A stretch of DNA of 59,432 nt from a virus: the IMG/VR virus record IMGVR_UViG_3300020205_002237, positions 1-59,432 of that record; one strand, written 5' to 3'. The notes below the pieces were generated by a model, which saw only the letters and a list, made by a program, of their open reading frames with translations, did not search any database and was not told the origin of the DNA. The position numbers and the translations under genes were made by a program. Each line of letters begins with the position of its first letter. Within the stretch, counting starts at the first letter, position 1. Shown one piece after another: positions 16,001 through 24,206 of the stretch.

Positions 16001-17850
16001 CCGATGAATACTTGTTGAGCTAGACCTGTTAAATAAACCCAACATTCAATAGTAAAGTCTCCAGCTCCCATTGTAAAAGCCGGATTATCAGGCACGCTTA
16101 AATAATCACCAGTACCATCAAAATGTGCACTACCGTATGCGGCATACGTTGCATTAGGAGTAAACGGTTGAAATCCGCTAACAGCCACATCACCAGTTTT
16201 GGTAAGAACAAATGCATTAGTTGAGTTATCCACAAAACGATTTGACTGGCAAGTTAACAAACTTGTACCACTAATAGCAGTTAGTGGTGCTATAGGCGGT
16301 GTAAAGTTAGCAGTATAAACTGCAGTACCTTTTACAATACGAAGATTGCTTAAATACCCAGTAGTACCATATGATACACCATCATAACCGTTAGCAAACA
16401 AAATAGGTCTGTTTGTTTGAGCAGGATAATTTAGTGTATCTGCATAAGTACTACCAACTTGAGTACCGTTTACATATAGTTTTGTTTGGTTGGTAGACTT
16501 AACTAGCGCTACATGAGTCCATTGTTTTCCAACAACTGCTCCAGCACTGGAAGCAATAAGCACAGTAGCACCCTGATAGGTTACATACCTTATAGTTCCG
16601 TCACTTGTTACGTCAATATAAATTCGGTTTGTTGCCGACGCAACTCCACCAGGATTCGTGTCTAGTATTACAATTGGCAAAGTGCTTGCATAAAACCAAG
16701 TTTCAATCGTAAAGTCAGCAGTTCCAAAGTTTATACAACTACCATTTCCAGTTACCACCAAACTATCACCAGCACCATCTCCATAATATGAGTAATAACC
16801 AGGCGTATAAGGATTAAATTTAGTAGGCTTTGCGTCACCAAAAACTGTTACAGGAAAGTTGTTTGTTGAAGCATCTGTTGCAAAGGGTACTAGGTCATTT
16901 TCTGCATTTAATAACAGTGTGGTCAGCGGAAAGTATGTGTCCGCAGCAATTGAAACAGTCCAAGTAATAGTTTGTTGTGCAGTTTTACCAGTAACTGCAG
17001 CTGTAGCAGTTGCTGTAGTAATAGTTGCGCCAGCCACAGTAGGAGTTCCACTAACGGTTGTACCACTAAGTGTTAAACCTGTGGGCAATGTATCCACAGC
17101 ATAGCTTACAGTTTGACCAGCAGCCGATGTGGCTGCAAGCGTTGTTGTTGAAGCAACATTTTGTGGTAGTGATATGGTATTTGCGCTAGACCAAGAGACC
17201 ACATCTGGGTTAATGGTTAAACTGAACTGTCTGTCCGTGTCTTGATTTTCTGCATCAGTAGCACGAACTGTAAATGTATAAGTTGTAGAACCGCCTACTA
17301 GGGGGCTTGTGCCCGAAATAGTTCCCGAGGCGTTGATTGTAACGCCCGATGGCAATGTGCCTGATACAACTGAATAAGTTACAGCTGAATCGCTGGTAGC
17401 ACTCACAGTTGTAGAAACTGCTGAAGTTTCGTAACCGGTGCCAAGTGTACCTGCAGCTGTTGACCAGGCTGGAACGCCCGAATACTGAATACCAGGCACT
17501 GCAATTGCAGTTGATCCATCTAAGTTAACCACATACAAAATATAGCTACCTGCAGCTAAGGCAGGTGCTGTGAATGTGATTTGTGTTGCACTCACAACTG
17601 TGACAACACTGACTTGGGTTAAATTGATCAGAACCTTAGCACCTGAAGCAAAATTTGTACCTGTTAGGGTAATTGTGGCTCCGCCAGCTGGGTTGGTTGC
17701 GGTATCATCGCCCAAATACCCGATTGCGGAGATTGTGGGAGTACTACTACCTGCTCCTGTTGTGGTACCGGTACCGCCTTTGGCAGCACTTAATATTCCC
17801 TCAGCACTTAAGCCGTCTGATAAATTTACTAGTCGTTGTGCTATGCTCAT
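13075..17850 (-). CDS. Giant adhesin: anchor A, IPT/TIG, two Ig-like and six LamG domains
   Basis: 1591 aa. Residues 1-30 are anchor A (MSIAQRLVNLSDGLSAEGIL, KGGTG). Residues 38-124 look like an IPT/TIG Ig fold (GGATITLTGTNFASGAKVLI). Residues 126-214 and 217-302 are putative cadherin-like Ig (He_PIG) domains (LPSGVTINASGTISGTS; LPTGLTLSGTTVSGTP). From about 303 come six LamG/ConA domains with FDGxGDxL and DFTIExW strands, separated by linkers such as IVKGTAVYTANFTPP. A long chain of sugar-binding-type domains on a short anchor suggests a filamentous adhesin on the tail. The LamG units here are more alike than those of 6410-10177. Confidence 0.8.
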   Translation of the reverse strand: MSIAQRLVNLSDGLSAEGILSAAKGGTGTTTGAGSSTPTISAIGYLGDDTATNPAGGATITLTGTNFASGAKVLINLTQVSVVTVVSATQITFTAPALAAGSYILYVVNLDGSTAIAVPGIQYSGVPAWSTAAGTLGTGYETSAVSTTVSATSDSAVTYSVVSGTLPSGVTINASGTISGTSPLVGGSTTYTFTVRATDAENQDTDRQFSLTINPDVVSWSSANTISLPQNVASTTTLAATSAAGQTVSYAVDTLPTGLTLSGTTVSGTPTVAGATITTATATAAVTGKTAQQTITWTVSIAADTYFPLTTLLLNAENDLVPFATDASTNNFPVTVFGDAKPTKFNPYTPGYYSYYGDGAGDSLVVTGNGSCINFGTADFTIETWFYASTLPIVILDTNPGGVASATNRIYIDVTSDGTIRYVTYQGATVLIASSAGAVVGKQWTHVALVKSTNQTKLYVNGTQVGSTYADTLNYPAQTNRPILFANGYDGVSYGTTGYLSNLRIVKGTAVYTANFTPPIAPLTAISGTSLLTCQSNRFVDNSTNAFVLTKTGDVAVSGFQPFTPNATYAAYGSAHFDGTGDYLSVPDNPAFTMGAGDFTIECWVYLTGLAQQVFIGTCNAAGSQGSMSFILGLNGTAFPTASVGYGGSMYTSTFGTALVTNQWYHLAGVRNGAMVNVYVNGVKGPDVNMGALVITDSTETVAIGRNGAGNFEYVTGYISNARIVKGTAVYTAAFTPPTQPLTAITNTQLLTCQTHQPTNNSQFVDNSTLSGPITRFGNTTQGSFSPYGANWSNYFDGSGDYLSVPHNTALDLWVGNFTIEMWVYSTGNQTNYTGLVAKGGGAATGWQMVIVNNSVNVEVSGSTLFFSPSTTLPNNQWVHLAIVKSGTNVSLFQNGTRISAITGNSTTYSNTANQILIGTERSAAIFFSGHISNIRLVKGTAVYDPTLTTLTVPTSPLTTITNTSLLTCANNRVIDDSINNFTITKVGDTSIQKFSPFSLVTQTPLSHSVYFDGNGDYLNPTTGSAALAFGTGDFTVEMWVYPTATQPAFCGYFGTGANSGDFRIDQQTSGLTPTVNDNVTVFITSSIALTLNAWNHIAVARSSTTLKMFINGVQSGSVTNSTNFLCGGNAVWIGKNPGGATYNTGYFSNVRAVKGTAIYTTNFTPPTTPLTAVTNTQLLTCQSSTLIDNSANQFTVNAFGDAKPRRQNPFGSTTSSAQDYTPTTFGGSAYFDGGSDYLALPTSPAYLIGTGNFTIECWIYKRSTTFDTIISYSSGSGLRIFVNASGGLEFWVGASNQWAVSAIIPSNSWNHIAFVRTGTTLTGYVNGVNVATATVSTDYSAGTLNIGGEGTGSPWGGFITDLRITKGQALYTSNFVPPQTPLQAGTNTVLLINGERSAVSDKSGKTVLETVGDARISTAVKKYGSSSMYFDGTGDTLRIPASPNFQYTGDYTVEFWVYFNSVSTEVDIVGNYISNVGTDWMILKTANGTFQFYPSSANSYITGPTPVVNTWYHIAGVRNGTSLKLYVDGVSVGTPLTFSGTLGDATKPLYVGSRGSTTNFLNGYIDDLRISRFARYTANFTPPSSALLTK

Positions 17851-17866
17851 ATTTTAATTCCTTTTA

Positions 17867-18925
17867 TTAGGCTACAAATGAGCCACTTGTGGTAAATACG
17901 TGTGTGGTATAACCATTAGCAGTACTTGCTGTGCCGCCTGTGCCTTTTTGAGCACCTAAATACCGAATGATAACAATACCAGAACCACCAGCTCCGCCTA
18001 TACCACTACCATTACCGCCACCGCCTCCACCACCGCCTGTGTTTGCTGTACCCGCTGTACCGCTTGTAGAGCCGCTACCTCCATTGCCACCGCCGCCAGT
18101 ACCGCCAGTACCGCCTGCAACATCATAGCTACCGCCAGCACCACCGCCTGCATAGTATACAGAAGATCCTGAAAAAGTAGAAATTGTACCTATTCCACCA
18201 TTACCAGTAGAACCAGATGCACCTATGGCTCCAGAACCTCCGCCACCTCCACCTCGATTAGCAATCGCTGTACCACCATCATAACCTTGACCAGCAGTGC
18301 CAGTACCACCAGCACTGCTACTGTGTCCACCGCCACCAGCAGATCCGCCATTAGCACCAGTGGCAGCTTTTGTGCCACCACCTCCGCCGCCTAAGGCAAT
18401 AGCAATAGTGCCTAACGAACTATTAAATCCAGAAGTTCCTCTAGTACCGGTTGGTGTAGTATTAGGTGCGGCTGGGCCTCCGGCACCTACTGTAATTGTT
18501 ATAGGTGTTCCAGGAGCTATTAAATATCCAGTTGATGTTAATAGGCCTCCGGCTCCACCACCACCTGCACCGTCATAACCACCTCCACCACCACCTGCAA
18601 CAACTAAATAATCTATAGTATAAGATCCGCTACTTGAAAATCCAAACCATGACGAATAATTTTCACTATACCACTCAGGATAACCTAAAGTAGTATTCAT
18701 TCTAACCATGCCGGTATTTGGAGATACGGGTCGTTGAGCAGTTGTACCTGCAGGCAAATCAAAATATCCTGTACTGGTATTAGCCTGATCACTTACTGCA
18801 CTAGGGGTAGATGCTCCACCACTTGCTCCTGCTTTGGACCAAGCAGTCCCATTGTAGGTCCAAGTAATTGAATTATATGTATAGGTTTGATTTAGTGTTG
18901 GATTTAAAGGAAATGAAATTGCCAT
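17867..18925 (-). CDS. Glycine-rich tip protein with anchor B
   Basis: 352 aa. Anchor B (MAISFPLNPTLNQTYTYNSI, then TWTYNGTAWSK) occupies residues 1-33. A linker module follows (VSDQANTSTGYFDLPAGTTA, then QRPVSPNTGMVRMNTT). From about residue 105 the chain is a Gly-rich domain opening with IDYLVVAGGGGGG and closing with GGSGIVIIRY, plus a C-terminal extension ending in HVFTTSGSFVA. Gly-rich tips of this kind occur in phage adhesins that bind outer-membrane proteins (compare T-even gp38, by analogy only). The same modules recur in the next four large genes. Confidence 0.68.
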   Translation of the reverse strand: MAISFPLNPTLNQTYTYNSITWTYNGTAWSKAGASGGASTPSAVSDQANTSTGYFDLPAGTTAQRPVSPNTGMVRMNTTLGYPEWYSENYSSWFGFSSSGSYTIDYLVVAGGGGGGYDGAGGGGAGGLLTSTGYLIAPGTPITITVGAGGPAAPNTTPTGTRGTSGFNSSLGTIAIALGGGGGGTKAATGANGGSAGGGGHSSSAGGTGTAGQGYDGGTAIANRGGGGGGSGAIGASGSTGNGGIGTISTFSGSSVYYAGGGAGGSYDVAGGTGGTGGGGNGGSGSTSGTAGTANTGGGGGGGGNGSGIGGAGGSGIVIIRYLGAQKGTGGTASTANGYTTHVFTTSGSFVA

Positions 18926-18927
18926 AG

Positions 18928-20280
18928 TTATTGAAACCTATATCTAATTATTACAACACCGGAACCGCCAGCACGATTGCTTCCGCCATTACCAGTATTA
19001 GCAATACCAGCAGTTGCATTTGCACCCCGAGCACCAGCTGCATAAGTAACAACGGTACCAGTAATGGAATTTGCTAAACCAGGGCCTGGAAGCCACGAAT
19101 TAGCAGCACCTCCGGCTCCGCCACCGGCACCTACGTCCCAGCCATTATTTGAGTTTCCTCCTGGTGCGGCACCTCCAGCATAGCCTTGGCCTGTAGTTCC
19201 AGTACCTCCAGCCCCACCAAAGTCACCGCCTCCACCACCTGATCCACCAGATCCGCCGTTTTGGTTTCGTGTTCCGCCATATCCACCACCAATTGTAGTT
19301 AAACCAAATGCTGATGAATTTCCGCCTTGTGTTCCATTTGAACCTGCTCCAGCATTAGTAACATCTGGTCCAGTACCTTGTGCACCACCTGCACCAACTG
19401 TAATTGTGTATGTTTGAGCAGTAGGAGTAATTGTTCCAGTTAAAAGACCGCCAGCACCGCCACCGCCACCCACGTCCATGTCTGTTCCACCGCCTCCTCC
19501 GCCTGCAACTATTAAATAATCAATAGTTGTACCTATAGGTACGATGCTTGGCGTAAAAGTTCCACTACTAGTAAAAGTTAAAACTCTATAATTACCATCA
19601 GCAGTAGCTGTTGCTCCACTATACGTTGCAGTCATCATTGCGCCTGCATATTGTAGTTGTACCCAGTTACCACTATTATAAATCTCTAAATAATCAGTAG
19701 TAGTATTAAGTCTCATTGAGCCAATTGCTGGTGAACTAGGACGTTGCGCTGTAGTTCCTGACGCTATTGGCAAATAACTTGTAGCTGTGGCTATTTTTGC
19801 TGGAGTAACTGCGCTATCTGCTAGCATAGCAGTTGTAATAGAGCCATCCGCAGGAGTAGAACTTCCACCGCCACCGCCTGCTAAAATCCAAGCACCGCCT
19901 GCATATATATTTAAATCGCCTGTTTCTGAATTTAACCAAAAAGCCCCATCAGTAGGGCTTGCAGGAGCAGATGCTGAAACTGTTGCTGCTCCACCCCCTA
20001 AACCTGTCCAACTAGTACCGTTATATGTTTCTACAATACTTAATGTACTGTTATAACGAACCATACCTGTATGGGCAGATCCAGGGCGCTGTCCAGTTGT
20101 TCCACTAGGCAAATCAAAGTAACCAGTACTAGTATTAGTCTGATCACTAACTCCTGCAGGAGTAGCACTAGTAACTACAGCAGCTAAACTAGTAGCTCCG
20201 GTTCCACCTTTGTCAGCACTTAAAACTCCATTTGAGTCTAAGCCTTCTGCTAATTTTGCTAATCTAGATGCTGTACTCAT
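18928..20280 (-). CDS. Glycine-rich tip protein with anchor A
   Basis: 450 aa. It carries anchor A (MSTASRLAKLAEGLDSNGVL, KGGTGATS) rather than anchor B, then the VSDQTNTSTGYFDLPSGTTG module, an APASPTDGAFWLNSETGDL module, a second QRPSSPAIGSMRLNTTTDYL module, and the Gly-rich domain (IDYLVVAGGGGGG to GSGVVIIRYRFQ). It is therefore a chimera of the anchor used by the collagen stalks and the tip used by its neighbours. The C-terminal YRFQ is shared with the two genes encoded at 20659 and 21894. Confidence 0.68.
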   Translation of the reverse strand: MSTASRLAKLAEGLDSNGVLSADKGGTGATSLAAVVTSATPAGVSDQTNTSTGYFDLPSGTTGQRPGSAHTGMVRYNSTLSIVETYNGTSWTGLGGGAATVSASAPASPTDGAFWLNSETGDLNIYAGGAWILAGGGGGSSTPADGSITTAMLADSAVTPAKIATATSYLPIASGTTAQRPSSPAIGSMRLNTTTDYLEIYNSGNWVQLQYAGAMMTATYSGATATADGNYRVLTFTSSGTFTPSIVPIGTTIDYLIVAGGGGGGTDMDVGGGGGAGGLLTGTITPTAQTYTITVGAGGAQGTGPDVTNAGAGSNGTQGGNSSAFGLTTIGGGYGGTRNQNGGSGGSGGGGGDFGGAGGTGTTGQGYAGGAAPGGNSNNGWDVGAGGGAGGAANSWLPGPGLANSITGTVVTYAAGARGANATAGIANTGNGGSNRAGGSGVVIIRYRFQ

Positions 20281-20296
20281 AGTACTCCTTTACTTA

Positions 20297-20659
20297 TTAT
20301 TGTGCCGCTGGTGCTGGAATCTCGTCCCAAGCTTGTGTAGTTTCATTCCAACGATACATCTTTTCATCTGTTGGCATTGCTACAGGAGGTTGCCATAAGC
20401 ACGTTTGAGTGTCTAAGGTCCACGATTGATATGGTTTTGGAGGTACAAAACAATCTTCTGCGGCATTGTAACTGTACCCAATACCAGCAAAATTTTTACG
20501 AAGTGGTGTACCGCCTTGTAGGTGCACTCCACCATGTGTGTTGTATGATGTTTGAATCCATTGACCAGGACTTGTGTCCACGAATGTTTCGAAAAATTCT
20601 GGCTCAGCAACGATTACTTGTGTTACTACGCCATCTGTTACTTTTGCAAAATGTGCCAT
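20297..20659 (-). CDS. Conserved small phage protein (MAHFAKV family)
   Basis: 120 aa. The sequence starts MAHFAKVTDGVVTQVIVAEP and includes WIQTSYNTHGGVHLQGGTPL, RKNFAGIGYSYNAAEDCF and PPKPYQSWTLDTQTCLWQPP. I recall this family from cyanophage and other T4-like aquatic phage fibre regions, where it is a conserved protein of unknown function. The Trp/Tyr/Pro-rich pattern suggests a compact beta domain. Its ATG overlaps the upstream stop codon (TAATG), so it is translated together with the Gly-rich protein gene 20659-21891. Confidence 0.7.
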   Translation of the reverse strand: MAHFAKVTDGVVTQVIVAEPEFFETFVDTSPGQWIQTSYNTHGGVHLQGGTPLRKNFAGIGYSYNAAEDCFVPPKPYQSWTLDTQTCLWQPPVAMPTDEKMYRWNETTQAWDEIPAPAAQ

Positions 20660-21891
20660 TATTGAAACCTATATTTAATTACTACGATACCGGAACCACC
20701 TGGTGCTCCGGGTCCAATTGAGTGAGATCCACCCCCTCCGCCACCGCCGGTATTGGCTCCACCAGCACCTCCACCAACGTTTGGTCCTCCACCAGTGCCA
20801 CCAGCTATACCGTCTACGCCGTTGTTTATACCACCAGTACCGCCTAGACCAGTGCTTCCTCCTCTAGGGCCTCCGCCTCCGCCTCCGCCCTGACCGCCGT
20901 TACCGCCATACACAGAGTAACCGCCTCCGCCACCACCGCCACCCCAGTAATAGCTGGTACCGGTAATGGTATTAATTACGCCTATTCCACCATTGGCTGG
21001 ATTTGTTGTACCTGCAGCACCAGCACCACCACCGCCACCTGGATACCATTGACCAATTGAGTTTCCACCAGGATTACCTTGACCAGATGTACCTAATCCA
21101 CGATTTGTATTCTGGCCAGATGCTCCACCGCCTGAACCACCGTCTGCAGCTGGAGCTCCGGTTCCATTATGAATGGATGCTCCACCACCTCCACCAATAG
21201 AAGTAACTAGGGCTGAGCCTGATGTTATTGTTGAGTTTGTTCCACTTACTCCCCGTACAGTTGGTGTACCTGCAGCACCGCCAGCACCTACTGTAATAGT
21301 GTACAAACCTGGAGTTATTACTAATCCAGAGCCGGCTAAAACACCTCCGGCACCTCCACCTCCACCCATGTCACCACCGCCTCCACCACCACCGCCTACT
21401 ACAAGATATTCGATTGTTGCATTACTTGGAGCAGATACTACTTGGAAATTTCCACTAGACAAAAATGTGTGAATTTTATAGTCGCCTTGAATAGTAGCTA
21501 CACCACCAGTTGCTGAAATATATCCAAAGTATTGAACTGGATTCCAGGCACTAGCACTATATACTTCTAGTGAATTATTAGTTGTGTTTATTCGAGTGTA
21601 TCCTGTACTAGGGCTTGCAGGACGTTGTGCAGTTGTACCTGATGGTAAATCAAAGTAACCTGTGCTTGAATTGTCTTGATCACTTACTGCTGTGGGTGTT
21701 GTAGTTATTGTACCCCAACTAGTACTAGTGCCGTTTGTTGTTAAATATTTTCCGGAATTACCAGTTTGTGTTGGAAAAGCTGAAGCAGCTGTAGGGGATT
21801 TTGTCCAGCCCTTACCATTATACGTCCAAGTTACTGAGTTATAAGTATAAGTCTGGTTTAATGTGGGATTTAAAGGAAATGAAATCGGCAT
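20659..21891 (-). CDS. Glycine-rich tip protein with anchor B
   Basis: 410 aa. Anchor B (MPISFPLNPTLNQTYTYNSV, TWTYNGKGW) is followed by a short linker, the VSDQDNSSTGYFDLPSGTTA module, RINTTNNSLEVYSASAWNPV, then QYFGYISATGG, and a Gly-rich domain from IEYLVVGGGGGGG to SGIVVIKYRFQ. The module region is nearly identical at DNA level to that of the upstream gene 21894-23252, including 98 identical bases, so the two arose by recent duplication or exchange a segment. The Gly-rich parts differ more. Confidence 0.7.
   Translation of the reverse strand: MPISFPLNPTLNQTYTYNSVTWTYNGKGWTKSPTAASAFPTQTGNSGKYLTTNGTSTSWGTITTTPTAVSDQDNSSTGYFDLPSGTTAQRPASPSTGYTRINTTNNSLEVYSASAWNPVQYFGYISATGGVATIQGDYKIHTFLSSGNFQVVSAPSNATIEYLVVGGGGGGGGDMGGGGGAGGVLAGSGLVITPGLYTITVGAGGAAGTPTVRGVSGTNSTITSGSALVTSIGGGGGASIHNGTGAPAADGGSGGGASGQNTNRGLGTSGQGNPGGNSIGQWYPGGGGGAGAAGTTNPANGGIGVINTITGTSYYWGGGGGGGGYSVYGGNGGQGGGGGGGPRGGSTGLGGTGGINNGVDGIAGGTGGGPNVGGGAGGANTGGGGGGGSHSIGPGAPGGSGIVVIKYRFQ
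21557..21654 (-). repeat. 98-bp direct repeat, copy 1
   Basis: By eye this stretch is identical to 22816-22913, 1259 bp away in the same orientation. It encodes the RINTTNNSLEVYSA/QRPASPSTG module shared by two neighbouring Gly-rich protein genes. Similarity continues at lower identity on both sides, including a 34-base match over the segment encoding YFGYISATGG. Confidence 0.85.
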
Positions 21892-21893
21892 AA

Positions 21894-23252
21894 TTATTGA
21901 AACCTATACTTAATTATTACGATACCAGATCCACCAGTACCACCGTAGTTGTTTGAATTGTAGTGTGCACCACCGCCTCCACCACCTCCAGTATTGGCTC
22001 CGCCATTACCGCCAGGAACGTTTGTTTGTGAATTTAGTGATCCTACTGTACCAGGAAGTCCTGGATTAAGTCCACCAGTGCCTCCATTACCAGTAGTGCC
22101 GCCTTTAGGCGCTCCACCTCCACCACCACCTTGACCGCCATTACCACCATAAGTACTATAGCCACCACCACCACCGCCACCGCCCCAATAGTAATTTGTA
22201 CCATTGATTGCGTTTTGAATTCCAATACCGCCATTAGCAGGATTATTTGTACCAGCTCCACCAGCACCACCACCACCACCTGGATAATAATCGCCAGCAC
22301 CTATGCTACCGTTATAACCCTGTCCAGCAGTACCTAATCCAAAAGATGTAGATGCAGATCCTGCGGCACCACCGCCACTACCCCCACTGCCTGCTGGAGA
22401 ATTATTATTTGAATATTCGGAAGCTCCGCCACCTCCGCCAAGTGCAGTTACAAACGAGCTACCTCCACTGGCACCGATAACACTATTTGAGCCATTAGTG
22501 CCGCGTACTTGACTAATACCTGCCGGGCCGCCTGCTCCGCCTGCCCCTATTGTAATATAATACATAGCTGCGGATACTACTAGGTTGTTTGCTGCTAACA
22601 CGCCTCCAGCACCACCTCCGCCACCCATGTCACTTCCACCCCCACCGCCACCCGCAACTACAAGATATTCAATTACTGCATTAGCAGGAGCACTAGTAAC
22701 AGTAAAATTATCGCTAGATAAAAAAGTATGGAGTTTATAGTCGCCAATAGTAGTAATTACACCGCCAGTTGCTGAAATATATCCAAAGTATTGAACTGCA
22801 TTCCATGCATTAGCGCTATATACTTCTAGTGAATTATTAGTTGTGTTTATTCGAGTGTATCCTGTACTAGGGCTTGCAGGACGTTGTGCAGTTGTACCTG
22901 ATGGTAAATCAAAAGCTCCTGTACTTGTGTTATTTTGGTCGCTAACAGCTGAAGGGACTACACTAGTTATAGTCGGTTTATCTGTTAAGTCGTTGTAACT
23001 ACCGCTGAAACTTGGCCCAGAATTAATACCTGTTAAAATCCAGTTTCCGCCACCGTATACATAAAGATCGCCACTTTCGTTTTCTAACCACATTGCCCCA
23101 TCTGTGGGACTTGCGGGTGCTGTAGCGCTTGCTGTAACTGAAGCTCCGCCAGTAGAATCTTTAGCCCAACCTTTACCATTAAACTTCCAAATATTACTAT
23201 TAAATGTGTATGTTTGATTTAGTGTTGGGTTACTAGGGAATGAAAAAGCCAT
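21894..23252 (-). CDS. Glycine-rich tip protein with anchor B
   Basis: 452 aa. Anchor B in a more diverged form (MAFSFPSNPTLNQTYTFNSN, then WKFNGKGWAK), an ATAPASPTDGAMWLENESGD module also seen in 18928-20280, a short PSFSGSYNDLTDKPTITSVV linker, the VSDQNNTSTGAFDLPSGTTA module, YFGYISATGG, and the Gly-rich domain IEYLVVAGGGGGG to SGIVIIKYRFQ. SYNDLTDKPTI is a common phage fibre linker. It combines modules found separately in its neighbours, which is evidence of module shuffling. Confidence 0.7.
   Translation of the reverse strand: MAFSFPSNPTLNQTYTFNSNIWKFNGKGWAKDSTGGASVTASATAPASPTDGAMWLENESGDLYVYGGGNWILTGINSGPSFSGSYNDLTDKPTITSVVPSAVSDQNNTSTGAFDLPSGTTAQRPASPSTGYTRINTTNNSLEVYSANAWNAVQYFGYISATGGVITTIGDYKLHTFLSSDNFTVTSAPANAVIEYLVVAGGGGGGSDMGGGGGAGGVLAANNLVVSAAMYYITIGAGGAGGPAGISQVRGTNGSNSVIGASGGSSFVTALGGGGGASEYSNNNSPAGSGGSGGGAAGSASTSFGLGTAGQGYNGSIGAGDYYPGGGGGAGGAGTNNPANGGIGIQNAINGTNYYWGGGGGGGGYSTYGGNGGQGGGGGGAPKGGTTGNGGTGGLNPGLPGTVGSLNSQTNVPGGNGGANTGGGGGGGAHYNSNNYGGTGGSGIVIIKYRFQ
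22816..22913 (-). repeat. 98-bp direct repeat, copy 2
   Basis: This is the partner of 21557-21654, with no mismatch seen. It lies in the matching position of the upstream paralogous gene. Homologous recombination between the copies would delete or duplicate one gene length (1259 bp) and leave a chimeric gene. 1259 is not a multiple of 3, but both copies are in frame within their own genes, so the chimera would be in frame. Confidence 0.85.
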
Positions 23253-23267
23253 ATTTATCCTTTATTA

Positions 23268-24206
23268 TCAGCCACTAAAACTTAAGGTGCCAGATGAAGT
23301 AAATGCATAGTAATAATATCCACTGGATATTGTTAAAGTGGGAGCTCCTGTTACGGTAGCCGCAGGAAAAGTAGTAGGGTAACGAATTACTACTAAGCCG
23401 CTGCCGCCTGGACTGCCGATATTACCTTCAGTCTGTCCACCACCGCCACCGCCACCTGTATTAGTTAATCCAGATGTTGATATATCTGGGCCGCCTCCTC
23501 TGCCGCCTCCACCAATTCCGCCTGGTCCATTGCCTCGAATATACCAGTGGCCACCACCTCCACCGCCACCGTAATAACCTTTACCTGACACAGAAGCGTT
23601 TGAATTACTTACATCAGTTCCATACATATTAAAAGCCGAAACTAATACTCCAGGGCCACCTTGACGAGGATAAGTAGCATCACCATAGGAATATCCTTCA
23701 CCGCCTGCACCACCGCCAGAGCTACCCCAACCATTGCCTGCCCACCCTGCGCCTGGCCCATAACCGTTTCCAGATGTGCCACCGGCACCTGCGGCATTTG
23801 CACCACCAGTTCCACCAGTTGCTGTATTAACAGTAGTTGCACCGCCGTATAAAATTGAGGAGTTTCCACCTGAAGTAGAACTACTACCACTAGTGCCACC
23901 TGCAGCCACAGTGATCACTAAAGTTTGCGTTAGTGGCAATTCTTGAGAAAACGTTCCAGTATTTACACCACCACCGCCTCCGCCACCACCGCCATAAAAA
24001 GTACCGCTGCCCTGGCCACCACCGCCACCGCCACCAACAACTAAATAATTGATTGATGTTGGAGCAGGAGGTACTAAGGGAGCTGCAGATAATTTTCTTA
24101 CTACCTTTATACCAGCTCTAGCCATATTCCAGATACCGTTGGCAGCAAAAAGACTTAAAGCACTTGTGCTTGTGTTTAACAACCCACCACGATATCTTTT
24201 AGTCAT
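23268..24206 (-). CDS. Glycine-rich tip protein with a third anchor type
   Basis: 312 aa. The N-terminus (MTKRYRGGLLNTSTSALSLF, then AANGIWNMARAGIKVVRK) differs from anchors A and B but resembles a GG-x-S/T-x-GIW phage fibre start. There is no linker module: the Gly-rich domain begins at about residue 52 (INYLVVGGGGGGG), runs to GSGLVVIRYPTTF and is followed by an extension ending in YYAFTSSGTLSFSG. That extension resembles the C-terminus of 17867-18925. It is the third gene of the first stalk/partner/adhesin unit; its ATG overlaps the partner stop codon as TAATG. Confidence 0.68.
   Translation of the reverse strand: MTKRYRGGLLNTSTSALSLFAANGIWNMARAGIKVVRKLSAAPLVPPAPTSINYLVVGGGGGGGQGSGTFYGGGGGGGGGVNTGTFSQELPLTQTLVITVAAGGTSGSSSTSGGNSSILYGGATTVNTATGGTGGANAAGAGGTSGNGYGPGAGWAGNGWGSSGGGAGGEGYSYGDATYPRQGGPGVLVSAFNMYGTDVSNSNASVSGKGYYGGGGGGGHWYIRGNGPGGIGGGGRGGGPDISTSGLTNTGGGGGGGQTEGNIGSPGGSGLVVIRYPTTFPAATVTGAPTLTISSGYYYYAFTSSGTLSFSG

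Noticed and set aside
17867-24206. Diversity-generating retroelement with variable repeats in the adhesins
   Set aside because: No reverse transcriptase or template repeat is visible, and differences between paralogues are not concentrated at adenines.
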